Below are positions 9,627-17,863 of a stretch of 64,000 nucleotides of DNA, piece by piece. Under the pieces are notes generated by a model, which saw only the letters and a program-made list of their open reading frames with translations, had not been told where the DNA came from and ran no database searches. The first letter of the stretch is position 1, and every line of letters starts with the position of its first letter. Origin of the DNA: Desulfonatronum thioautotrophicum (GTDB lineage: Bacteria; Desulfobacterota; Desulfovibrionia; Desulfovibrionales; Desulfonatronaceae); NCBI RefSeq assembly GCF_000934745.1, contig NZ_JYNO01000001.1, forward strand, positions 310,001-374,000, given 5' to 3'. A program made the translations under genes and the position numbers.

Positions 9627-10688
9627 CTATACATCGGATGGACACTTGGCAACCACCCGCTCTTGCTCCCGCGTCACATACCCCAAAATCTCCCGGCCCA
9701 TGGGCGTGACCACCCGTAACCGGGACAGATCCAGTTCAGTCTTCAGATATTGCAGAATCAATGCTTCGCCCTGCGTGGTTGAACTGGGGCCGAGGCCGGC
9801 GAAGAAAAAGCCGAGCTGCTCCGCTTCCCGGCAGACCAGGTCTCCGCCTGTCTGGTCCAGGGGGATCTCCAGGTAGACCACCTGGGCAACCCCTCCAGCC
9901 AGCAAATCGCGCAGGTGGGCGCGGATCTCCGCAGGGGAGTTTTTCCCGATGCGGCGTACCAGGATCTCCGCGGTTTCCCAGGTTCGACTCACGCGGACAA
10001 CAGTCTCTCCCCAGTCTGAGACGGGGGAAGGGGGGTGGTACGTCACGGTTTTTCCCAGTCCAAAATATATTCTGGCGATCATCTTCTGGTGATGGGCTGG
10101 GACATGAACGACGGCCGGCCGGGGAGCAATGAGGTACTTGAAGCTGACCATGCAGCTTTCCCGCTGGGAGACCGCTCCGGTCAGGGTCTGAAAATCCATG
10201 GTGGCGGGCATGGCCCCGAGGATCAGGCCACACGGTCGAAATTGGGCGCGATGGGCGATCAGTTGCGTGGCTTTGTGGCTGGTAACCTCGTAGGTGACCA
10301 GGCAACGCAGACCGATGCCCAGGGCCTCCTGTTCCAGAAATTGGCCCATGCGCACCGCCAGGGAGCGGCCCTGGTGGCCGCGCTTGACCATGATCTGGCC
10401 GCATTCACCGACAGGCCATGGAAAGCGGCACTGCACGGAGCAGTGGCCCACGACCTCTCCGGTTTGGTCCGTCACGGCCACTGCCGCAAGATGCCTTCCG
10501 GTCCTGTTTTGTGCGATGACCAACCTTGGATCATACTGGTCCGTCACCGGATAGCTGGCCCCGTAGGTCTCGCGAAAACACTCTGTCACGCCCAGGGCGT
10601 CCTGCGGCTGAAAACGGCGCACGGTGTACGTTCCGGTAGGGCCGGAAACGGGGATATGGGGAATATGGCTCTGCTTATTGCGGTTCAT
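9627..10688 (-). CDS. GNAT-like acetyltransferase with C-terminal extension
   Basis: 353 residues from the ATG at 10688; a longer form from 10787 is open but its first 33 residues are not convincing. Residues about 15-165 look like a GNAT fold: TVRRFQPQDALGVTECFRETYG, a central VAVTDQTGEVVGHCSVQ strand pair, and a CoA-loop-like VKRGHQGRSLAVRMGQFLEQEA. The remaining 190 residues resemble a second, divergent acyltransferase-like half (EILVRRIGKNSPAEIRAHLRDLL; EAEQLGFFFAGLGPSS). The substrate is unknown. Upstream of 10689 it diverges from the lipocalin gene. Confidence 0.65.
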   Translation of the reverse strand: MNRNKQSHIPHIPVSGPTGTYTVRRFQPQDALGVTECFRETYGASYPVTDQYDPRLVIAQNRTGRHLAAVAVTDQTGEVVGHCSVQCRFPWPVGECGQIMVKRGHQGRSLAVRMGQFLEQEALGIGLRCLVTYEVTSHKATQLIAHRAQFRPCGLILGAMPATMDFQTLTGAVSQRESCMVSFKYLIAPRPAVVHVPAHHQKMIARIYFGLGKTVTYHPPSPVSDWGETVVRVSRTWETAEILVRRIGKNSPAEIRAHLRDLLAGGVAQVVYLEIPLDQTGGDLVCREAEQLGFFFAGLGPSSTTQGEALILQYLKTELDLSRLRVVTPMGREILGYVTREQERVVAKCPSDV

Positions 10689-10883
10689 TGTGGTTATGTG
10701 CCAACCTGAATCCGTGGCGACTGCGCTGGCGAACACCCCAAAATAATCATCCTCTGGACACCTACCCCGCCAGGAGCACCAAATCAACCTGGCGTTGTTG
10801 TTTGCGCAATCTTTCCCACCCAGGTAAGCTCACGGTCGAGCAAATATTCTGCTCAACGAATGCAACACGCTTCGGGAGCCGCC

Positions 10884-11426
10884 ATGCGTCTGCGAAATTT
10901 GATCCCCGGTATTGCCTTGCTGCTCCTCAGCGGATGTACCGGTATCCCCAAGGGAGTGGAACCGGTTGGTGGATTCCAGCTGGAACGATACCTGGGAAGA
11001 TGGTATGAAATTGCCCGGCTGGACCACTCCTTTGAGCGCGGACTGATCAAGGTCACGGCAGAGTATTCGTTGCGGGAGGATGGCGGAGTGCGTGTGGTCA
11101 ACCGCGGGTATGATCCTCAAAAAAATATTTGGAAGCAGGTCGAGGGCCGGGCGTATTTCGTGGCCGGCCCGGATGTGGGGCGGCTGAAGGTTTCCTTTTT
11201 CGGACCTTTTTATGGCGGATACAACATTTTGGAGCTGGACCAAAAGGACTATGGATATGCCTTGGTGGCCGGGCCGACGCGGTCCTACCTCTGGATCTTG
11301 GCCCGAGAGCCCAGGCTGGACAAAGCTGTGGTCCGGCGGTTGACGGATCGGGCCGCTCAGATGGGCTTCCCGGTGGACGAGCTGATTTTCGTCGAACATA
11401 CAACTGACAACGCAAAGGGGCAATGA
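10884..11426 (+). CDS. blc: Outer-membrane lipocalin, Blc family
   Basis: 180-residue lipoprotein. A signal peptide runs to the lipobox LLLLSGC, giving Cys at about residue 18. The lipocalin signature follows as YLGRWYEIARLDHSFERG, and the end of the barrel as YLWILAREPRLD. Bacterial Blc proteins bind fatty acids or lysophospholipids in the outer membrane and are linked to envelope stress. The ATG at 10884 has GGGAG before it and begins directly at the basic signal-peptide segment, so it is preferred over the ATG at 10860. It overlaps the next gene by 4 bp (ATGA). Confidence 0.9.
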   Translation: MRLRNLIPGIALLLLSGCTGIPKGVEPVGGFQLERYLGRWYEIARLDHSFERGLIKVTAEYSLREDGGVRVVNRGYDPQKNIWKQVEGRAYFVAGPDVGRLKVSFFGPFYGGYNILELDQKDYGYALVAGPTRSYLWILAREPRLDKAVVRRLTDRAAQMGFPVDELIFVEHTTDNAKGQ

Positions 11427-11782
11427 ACATGAGTGATCTGGACGCCTGCAAATCTTGGCTGAACGAGGTCAACTGGGACATGATCCATGAAGACGCAGTG
11501 ACCATGTTTCTGGAGTGGGGCAACAACAATTGGCACGACGCCATGCGTCAGCCCGTGCGGGGCTCGGACGAGTATTCCATCTACTTCGTGATCGACACCT
11601 GGAATGAACCCAAAGTGGTGCTGATGAAAATGACCAACTACGGCTCCACGACCCTGTGCGAGAAACGCCTGCCCGAGGACCTGGGCAAACGCTACCTGGA
11701 GTCCATCGGTGGACTCAAGGGAATTCACGAACTCAGCCCGGAAATCAAGGAGTGGTTGGCGGCGGAGTTGGAAAAAAAGTAG
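11423..11782 (+). CDS. Conserved hypothetical protein (119 aa), possibly DVU0772-like
   Basis: 119 residues with no catalytic motif. It is rich in Trp and acidic residues (WLNEVNWDMIHEDAVTMFLE; YSIYFVIDTWNEPKVVLMKM) and looks like a compact alpha/beta protein. It resembles small proteins annotated as the DVU0772 family in Desulfovibrio, from memory only. The start codon overlaps the lipocalin stop, so the two are translationally coupled. Confidence 0.68.
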   Translation: MNMSDLDACKSWLNEVNWDMIHEDAVTMFLEWGNNNWHDAMRQPVRGSDEYSIYFVIDTWNEPKVVLMKMTNYGSTTLCEKRLPEDLGKRYLESIGGLKGIHELSPEIKEWLAAELEKK

Positions 11783-11955
11783 CCTCGCAAAGGGTGGGGT
11801 ACAGCTCCGAGTTGATGAAACAGCTGCACGGAGTCGCACGGCCCGAAGCTTCGCGACGTGCCCGGCCCTTACTGCCCCTTTTTCCGCCAGCTTGGTGCAC
11901 GTTTATCGCTTTTTGAAATTCAGCAACCTATCCGGTTGCGTTCAGCCGAAGCCAC

Positions 11956-12987
11956 TTACGGCCCCGACTGTTCTTCCTCCTCCCAGCCAATCCGAAACAA
12001 CCCCGCAAGGGATTTCTTCGGGTTATCCGCTTTGCTACCCATGCGCAGGGCCTGGTCCAGCGCATGGGCAGCGGTTTGAAGAGCCTCAGGGCTTTGGGCC
12101 CGCAGGCGCAGCTCCAGGGTATCGGACTCAAAATGCGGACTGGGAGTGATTTCCCACCGAGAAGCACCGAACAGCTCCTTGGCCAAGGCCGCAAAGCGGC
12201 GTTCCATGCGCTCCAAATGGGGAAATCGCAGGGATCTGGTCTGGCCGGCCAAACGCTGCAGGGCATCCTGGGGGGCGAGATCAGCCTGCAGAATCATGGG
12301 TGCTGACGCCGCTTCAAGGATTTCATTCACGGACCATCCCCGCTGCAAGGCCACCTCCTTCAGCATGGCCAGCCATTGAACGGCCCGACTCTGGGACCAT
12401 TTCCAGGCCGAAAAATACGGCCGCAAGGCCTCCAGCTCACCCTGGCCGAGCCCGGCCAGGATTTTTCCAGCAGCGAGGGGAATGTTGCCGCGATGAAGCA
12501 GATCATCCCAGGATGCCGGCAGGGCCAGCCAATCAAGATATTTGCGCCAGGTTCCGGAGCGCGGTGGCAGGCCCAGCGGGACGGCGACGCGCCGGCCCAG
12601 TTCTTCCTGGCTCAAAAGCGGCTGAAAATACCGCAGAGCCTTGATGCGCATGGATTCATTCAGGGGACGATGCAGATTGGCATGCAGGTAAATCAGGCCG
12701 TCCTCCAGCGCAGAGCCTGAACCGGACAGACAGCCGGCAACGATTTCCCGCCCCTCCTCGGCCAAGGCGGCCACGCGCTGATATCCGGACAAGAGCACGT
12801 ATCCTCCACCCTGGGCGGCATGGACGTCATGGACGTCTTGGTCGGCACGGGCACGAACCAGGACGGGCTCCAATTGTCCCATTTCCCGCAGGGACCCAAT
12901 CAGCTCTTCTGACGGGGGAACGGCCCAGAACAGATTCGGCCCTGAGCAATCCAACCGGGACGCATAAACCCTTATCCACTCTGCCAT
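11956..12987 (-). CDS. ParB/sulfiredoxin-fold N-terminal domain protein
   Basis: 343 residues. Residues about 20-100 match the ParB N-terminal pattern: ELIGSLREMGQLEPVLVRA followed by YVLLSGYQRVAALAEEG, where the GxxR-type loop is GYQR. A region like the ParB central helical domain follows (LNESMRIKALRYF...SQEELGRRVAVPLGL). The C-terminus is unlike plasmid or chromosomal ParB. No ParA partner is present, so this is an orphan member that need not act in segregation. ATG 12987 is preferred to GTG 12993 because GGGAGGGG sits 5-6 nt before it. It diverges from the EF-G-like gene. Confidence 0.7.
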   Translation of the reverse strand: MAEWIRVYASRLDCSGPNLFWAVPPSEELIGSLREMGQLEPVLVRARADQDVHDVHAAQGGGYVLLSGYQRVAALAEEGREIVAGCLSGSGSALEDGLIYLHANLHRPLNESMRIKALRYFQPLLSQEELGRRVAVPLGLPPRSGTWRKYLDWLALPASWDDLLHRGNIPLAAGKILAGLGQGELEALRPYFSAWKWSQSRAVQWLAMLKEVALQRGWSVNEILEAASAPMILQADLAPQDALQRLAGQTRSLRFPHLERMERRFAALAKELFGASRWEITPSPHFESDTLELRLRAQSPEALQTAAHALDQALRMGSKADNPKKSLAGLFRIGWEEEEQSGP

Positions 12988-13203
12988 TTGCACCCCTCCC
13001 TTGACATTCTTTCAACCCCGTCTCTATAGGTCCAAAGCTGACAACAACGCATCATCCATAAACCTGCCTGCTCCGGATATGCTCCCAGGCAGGCCGGTGG
13101 GCGCAGCCGGTCATGATCGTCGCAATATCCGCGACAAAAACGACATGACGGTCCGCGCTTTCTGCCGCCAATCTCAACCAACACCATTCCTGAAGGAGGC
13201 CGA

Positions 13204-15264
13204 ATGCAGGATAAGCTCAATACCCAACGCACATACGCCCTGGTCGGACATGGAGGCAGCGGAAAAACCTCCGTGGCCGAAATGTTGCTGTATACCACCT
13301 CGGTGGTCAGTCGCCTGGGCAAGATCGACGAGGGCACAACCTGCCTGGATTACGAGCCCGAGGAAGTCAAGCGCCGGGGGGGCATTCAGCCGGGATTCGG
13401 CCACTATTCCTGGAAAAAAAATCAGCATTTCCTGATTGACGCGCCGGGAGACAACAACTTCTGCGGCGATCTTCCCTATCTCCTGGCCGCCGCGGACGGC
13501 GCGGTCTTCGTGATCGACGCGGTGGACGGCGTCAAGCCCCTGACCAAGCGGTTCTGGGCTGAAGTCAAGAAAGCCGGGCTGCCGGCCATGGTGGTGATCA
13601 ACAAGATGGACCGGGATCGAGCCAATTTTGAAATGGCCTTCGGGGGGTTGCAGGATATCCTGGGCATCAAGCCGGTCCTGCTGCATCTGCCCCTGGGCAC
13701 CGAGGCCGACTTCAAGGGCGTGGTGGATGTGTTGGCCGAACAGGCCTTGTTTTTCGACGATGCCGGAAACCTCAAGCCAGGGGAGATGCCTGGGGAGGTG
13801 GCCGACCAGGTGGCGACCCTTCGGGAAACCATGATGGAGAACATCGCGGAAAGCGATGAGGAATTGATGGAAAAATACCTGGAAGAGGGCGCGCTGACGC
13901 TTCCGGAGATGCAGGCGGCCCTGCGCCAGGGCGTGCTTTCCGGGGAACTGGTGCCGGTGACGGTGTGCGCGGCCCTGGCCAATCGGGGTGGCCCGCTGGT
14001 CCTGGACGTGATTCAGGACCTGCTGCCCTCGCCCCTGGACCATCCGGAATGGTCCGGCACGGATGACACCCAGCGTCCCTCCAGCCCCGATGCGCCGGTT
14101 TCCTGTTTCGTTTTCAAGACCATTGCCGACCCTTTCACCGGGCAGTTGAGCGTATTGCGCATCCTTTCCGGCGTGGTAACGCCGGATCAGACCCTGTTCA
14201 ACCCCGGCAAGGACGCCAAGGAGCGCCTTGGCCAGCTCCTGCTCCTGCAGGGCAAGACCACCGTACCCTGCAAGGAGCCTTTGGGGCCGGGGGCCATTGT
14301 CGCCGTGGCCAAGCTGAAAAGTACGGCCACCGCGGACACCCTGTGCGACGAGAAAAAGCCCTTCCAGTTGGCGGCGCCGCAACTGCCCACAAGCATGATC
14401 ACCTACGCCCTGGGGGCCGAGGAAAAAGGCGAGGAGGACAAGGTCTACGCCGCGGTACAGAAACTTTTGGACGAGGACGTGACCTTGCGCCTGTCCCGGG
14501 GCGAGGAGACCGGGGAGATGCTCCTGTCCGGCATGGGCCAAATGCACATCGAGACCGCGGTGGAGAAATGCCGTCGCCGCTACAAGGTGAACATCGTCCT
14601 CAAGCCACCCAAAGTTCCTTACCGAGAAACCATCAAAGGCCGGGCCGAGGTCCAGGGTCGACACAAGAAACAGTCCGGCGGCCGGGGCCAGTTCGGCGAC
14701 TGCTGGATCCGGATGGAACCCCTGCCCAGGGGAACGGGCTACGAATTCGTGGACGCCATTGTCGGCGGAGCCATCCCCCGGCAGTATATCCCTGCCGTGG
14801 ACAAGGGCATCCAGGAGGCCAGCCAACGCGGTGTCCTGGCAGGATATCCCCTGGTGGACTTCAAGGTCACCCTGTTCGACGGCTCCTTCCACACCGTGGA
14901 CTCTTCGGAAATGGCCTTCAAGGTGGCCGGTTCCCTGGCCTTCAAGAAGGGGGCGGAGCAGGCCAAGATCCAGCTTCTCGAGCCTATTGTGCTGATGACC
15001 GTATACACGCCTGACGAGTTCATGGGCGATATCATCGGTGATCTCTCCAGCCGCCGAGGCAAGGTCCTGGGCACGGACTCCCACGCCGGGGTCACCGAAA
15101 TCCGCGCACACGTGCCCATGTCCGAGGTTTTGGAGTACGCCCCCACGTTGCGTTCCATGACCGGGGGGCAGGGCACTTTTGTCATGGAATTCGACCACTA
15201 CGAGGAATGTCCGCCTCCGGTGGCTGAAAAGGTCGTGGCCGATTCCAAGGCAAATGAGGAGTAA
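13204..15264 (+). CDS. Elongation factor G-like GTPase (second EF-G paralogue)
   Basis: 686-residue translational GTPase. G1 is GHGGSGKTS (about 13-21), where canonical EF-G has AHIDAGKTT. G3 is DAPGDNNF and G4 is NKMD (about 132). Domains II-V follow, including the domain IV region RHKKQSGGRGQFGDC and the domain V region RRGKVLGTD. The altered G1 and the short G domain mark the EF-G-like/FusA2 group, which is distinct from the housekeeping EF-G; its roles are poorly defined and may concern ribosome recycling or stress. AAGGAGG lies 8 nt before the ATG. A hairpin at 15296 follows. Confidence 0.9.
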   Translation: MQDKLNTQRTYALVGHGGSGKTSVAEMLLYTTSVVSRLGKIDEGTTCLDYEPEEVKRRGGIQPGFGHYSWKKNQHFLIDAPGDNNFCGDLPYLLAAADGAVFVIDAVDGVKPLTKRFWAEVKKAGLPAMVVINKMDRDRANFEMAFGGLQDILGIKPVLLHLPLGTEADFKGVVDVLAEQALFFDDAGNLKPGEMPGEVADQVATLRETMMENIAESDEELMEKYLEEGALTLPEMQAALRQGVLSGELVPVTVCAALANRGGPLVLDVIQDLLPSPLDHPEWSGTDDTQRPSSPDAPVSCFVFKTIADPFTGQLSVLRILSGVVTPDQTLFNPGKDAKERLGQLLLLQGKTTVPCKEPLGPGAIVAVAKLKSTATADTLCDEKKPFQLAAPQLPTSMITYALGAEEKGEEDKVYAAVQKLLDEDVTLRLSRGEETGEMLLSGMGQMHIETAVEKCRRRYKVNIVLKPPKVPYRETIKGRAEVQGRHKKQSGGRGQFGDCWIRMEPLPRGTGYEFVDAIVGGAIPRQYIPAVDKGIQEASQRGVLAGYPLVDFKVTLFDGSFHTVDSSEMAFKVAGSLAFKKGAEQAKIQLLEPIVLMTVYTPDEFMGDIIGDLSSRRGKVLGTDSHAGVTEIRAHVPMSEVLEYAPTLRSMTGGQGTFVMEFDHYEECPPPVAEKVVADSKANEE

Positions 15265-15295
15265 CCGTTCCGGACATGAGTCTGAAATGGTCTTT

Positions 15296-15318
15296 CAGGG
15301 CGGCGTCATGCCGCCCTG
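15296..15318 (+). terminator. Hairpin after the EF-G-like gene
   Basis: Perfect 9-bp stem CAGGGCGGC / GCCGCCCTG with a 5-nt loop, 32 bp after the stop codon. No T-run follows, so it could be a weak terminator or an mRNA-end stabiliser. Confidence 0.5.
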
Positions 15319-15367
15319 ATCCATAACAACCTTTGAACCCAATTCAGGGTGAGCAAAGCAGGATTGC

Positions 15368-16588
15368 GTGAGCGGTCTCACCGATCACAGTTTGACGACG
15401 TTGGAACTGGCCCTGGCCTGGCAAAGCCCGGAAGCCGAACACCTTGAGCGCTATCTGGCCCGGCGCGTGAACCTATGGCGCGACGTTTTCCCCCCGGGGC
15501 TCAAGGAGGCCCTGCTGGGCAGGATGGCCGGCGATACCGTGGAACTGGTCTACTCTCCGGGGCAGGCCATGGCGGATTACGACCCGCGACAGGTCCACCG
15601 TCTGCCCCGATCCGGCTTTCGCCGCAGAACCGTGGGCGGCAGAGCCATCGTGCCGGCTTGTGGCCGGTTCTATCCCCGGGGCATGCTTGGAGATATTCGC
15701 GGAGTTTTTCCCCAGGACATCCGGCCGGGACGGATCATCGAAATGGATGAGACGACCATGGTCGTGGATCTGAACCACCCCTTGGCCGGCTACCCGCTGC
15801 GCCTTTCGGCCACGATTCTGGACATGGCGGACAAGATCACCGAAACCGGGGGGCGACTGACCTCATGGTTGGAAGAGGTCGCGGACAACGGGCCGGGCAT
15901 GCAGAGCCGCCATGGCGGACGACCAACCCACTTCGACTTCCAAAGCGGCCTGCGTCGCATGGACGAGTCCGACGACACGCTCTTTTACGCCTCCCCCCGG
16001 ATCATCGGCCATGTGGACACCCAGGCCGGAGCATTTCTGAAACAGACCTACGCGGTCGCCCTGGCCGGCCTGCCTTCCGGAGCAAAAATCCTGGATTTGA
16101 TGAGCAGCGTGCAGTCCCATCTGCCGGAAAACCCCGACTTGCGCATCACGGGATTGGGGATGAATCGTGAAGAAATGGACGCCAACCCCCGCCTGGCCGA
16201 ACACGTGGTTCACGACCTGAACGCTGCACCGGGACTGCCTTTCCCGGAGCAGTCGTTCCATGCCGTGGTCTGCAGCCTCTCCATCGAATACCTGACCAAT
16301 CCGCTACACATCATCGCCGAATGCGTCCGGGTTTTGCGCCCCGGAGGTCGACTTCTGGTGGGGTTTTCCAATCGCTGGTTCCCGACCAAGGCGGTCCGGC
16401 TCTGGATGGATCTGCACGAGTTCGAACGTATGGGCCTTGTCCTGGAGTACTTCCAAACCTGCCCGACGCTCAACGGGTTACGCACAGTGAGCATCCGCAA
16501 CTGGTGGCGGCCCGAGGATGATCCGCACATCGACCAGGCCATGACCAGCGACCCGGTTTATGTGGTCATGGGGACAGTCCAGGCGTGA
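15368..16588 (+). CDS. SlyD-type FKBP domain fused to a SAM-dependent methyltransferase
   Basis: 406 residues from a GTG start. The N-terminal 160 residues look like an SlyD/FKBP peptidyl-prolyl isomerase-type module: GDTVELVYSPGQAM, then the hallmark VVDLNHPLAGYPLRLSATI. The C-terminal half (about 215-390) is a class I methyltransferase: AKILDLMSSVQSHLP in the glycine-rich position (lacking the usual GxGxG), LPFPEQSFHAVVCSLSIEYL as motif IV/post-I, and RVLRPGGRLLVGFSNRWFP. The degenerate SAM loop raises the question of activity. The product and substrate are unknown; it might methylate a client bound by the FKBP part, which is inference only. Confidence 0.75.
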   Translation: MSGLTDHSLTTLELALAWQSPEAEHLERYLARRVNLWRDVFPPGLKEALLGRMAGDTVELVYSPGQAMADYDPRQVHRLPRSGFRRRTVGGRAIVPACGRFYPRGMLGDIRGVFPQDIRPGRIIEMDETTMVVDLNHPLAGYPLRLSATILDMADKITETGGRLTSWLEEVADNGPGMQSRHGGRPTHFDFQSGLRRMDESDDTLFYASPRIIGHVDTQAGAFLKQTYAVALAGLPSGAKILDLMSSVQSHLPENPDLRITGLGMNREEMDANPRLAEHVVHDLNAAPGLPFPEQSFHAVVCSLSIEYLTNPLHIIAECVRVLRPGGRLLVGFSNRWFPTKAVRLWMDLHEFERMGLVLEYFQTCPTLNGLRTVSIRNWWRPEDDPHIDQAMTSDPVYVVMGTVQA

Positions 16589-16650
16589 CGGCCCAGGAGT
16601 AGCGAGTCGGTTCCAAGGCTGTGCGCCGTACTGCCTGATCTGTTCGGGCT

Positions 16651-17709
16651 CTAGCTCCGCAACAGCAGCACGGTCAGGCCGATCACCGGCGCCAGAAAAA
16701 AAATGATCTGTAGAGCGACGAACCAGGACATGGCCAAGGTTCCTGGGCGCGGGTGGCGCAGTCGCCAGACGGCAAGGAGGATCGCGGCCCAGATTCCCAG
16801 GACCATGCCGGGGATGAACGGTCCTTGCGCATGGATCATCCCGGCGTACGCCCCCCGGAGAGCCCATGCCGTGAACAGCCCCAGGGCCAAAATGTTCAGC
16901 CCCAGAATCAAATCCTGCGCTGTCCGAACCCCGAAGACCACGGCACTGGTCCGCTTGGCGCTTCGGGCATCCGAGGGGGCGTCCGGGAGCGCGGTACTCA
17001 TGGCGCAGGCCAGAGAGAGCGGCAGCAGCGGGCCCAGCAGCGTCCAATCCATCCCGGACAGACTGCCGGACTGGGCGGAATAGCCGATAAGCGGCAGTAC
17101 GGCGCCGACACCGAGCATCTGCAACAGCTCTCCCCCGCCACGATAGGAGAGCCTCAGTGGACGAAAGCTGTAGGCCCAAAGCAGCCCAAGGCCGGTGAGG
17201 ATAAGCAGCGGTGGCGCCCATGTTCCGGAAAGGACACGCAGGACCAGCCCCAGCAAGAGACAAACCGCGGCACACACCAGCGCGGCCCGACCGAGTTCTT
17301 CCGGGGTGAGAACTCCGTTGACCAGTACCCTGGAGCCGCCGGAAAACGGCGTGGCGGTGCTATTCAGGGCATCGGTCTCCCTGTCCGCGACGTCATTGGC
17401 AAAGACGATGAAGAGTTGCATGGCCAGACCATACCCCTGGCACGCCAGCAAAGTGCTCCAGGACAGGGACATCCCCTGGGCAGCGGCCAGAGCTTGTCCC
17501 AGCAATAACGGCCAGAAGATGTACAGCTGGGAGGGCAGTCTGGCTGCCTGCAGCCACGCAGCCAGCCACAAGTGCCTGGGTGGAGGGCTTCCTGTCCCGC
17601 GATCATCACATCGTGAATGTCCGGTGGGCTTTTTCGGCTTTCCCGAGTGAACGTTTGCGGGCTTGGTATCCATATCCGGCAAGGTGGGCTCTGCCGGAAG
17701 CAAAGTCAA
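16651..17709 (-). CDS. UbiA-family prenyltransferase, MenA-like
   Basis: 352-residue polytopic membrane enzyme that would attach a polyprenyl chain to an aromatic acceptor, most likely 1,4-dihydroxy-2-naphthoate in menaquinone synthesis. The first Asp-rich motif is FANDVADRETDALN (about 130) and the second DAPSDARSAKR (about 240). Eight or more hydrophobic segments are present. A TTG at 17709 is the longest start; ATG at 17673 (MDTKP) is an alternative. It lies divergent from a UbiB-like kinase gene, consistent with a quinone-related locus. Confidence 0.82.
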   Translation of the reverse strand: MTLLPAEPTLPDMDTKPANVHSGKPKKPTGHSRCDDRGTGSPPPRHLWLAAWLQAARLPSQLYIFWPLLLGQALAAAQGMSLSWSTLLACQGYGLAMQLFIVFANDVADRETDALNSTATPFSGGSRVLVNGVLTPEELGRAALVCAAVCLLLGLVLRVLSGTWAPPLLILTGLGLLWAYSFRPLRLSYRGGGELLQMLGVGAVLPLIGYSAQSGSLSGMDWTLLGPLLPLSLACAMSTALPDAPSDARSAKRTSAVVFGVRTAQDLILGLNILALGLFTAWALRGAYAGMIHAQGPFIPGMVLGIWAAILLAVWRLRHPRPGTLAMSWFVALQIIFFLAPVIGLTVLLLRS

Positions 17710-17863
17710 CCACGAAACATTGGCTGATGATCGTCCCGGGATGCATTGTCGGCGCAGGCTTACCTTTTCTGGACTCCCAGGGATGATTCTTCTAGCATAA
17801 TTTTACATGCATGTTTTTGGTGCACGGTTACGTACTGTGCGCGCATGCCTGGAGATCACAACC

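Noticed and set aside
13174-15198. A 674-codon frame on the minus strand, antisense to the EF-G-like gene
   Set aside because: A shadow of strong codon bias on the + strand: the protein is low-complexity, rich in H, G and Q, has no motif, and the + strand gene has all GTPase motifs.
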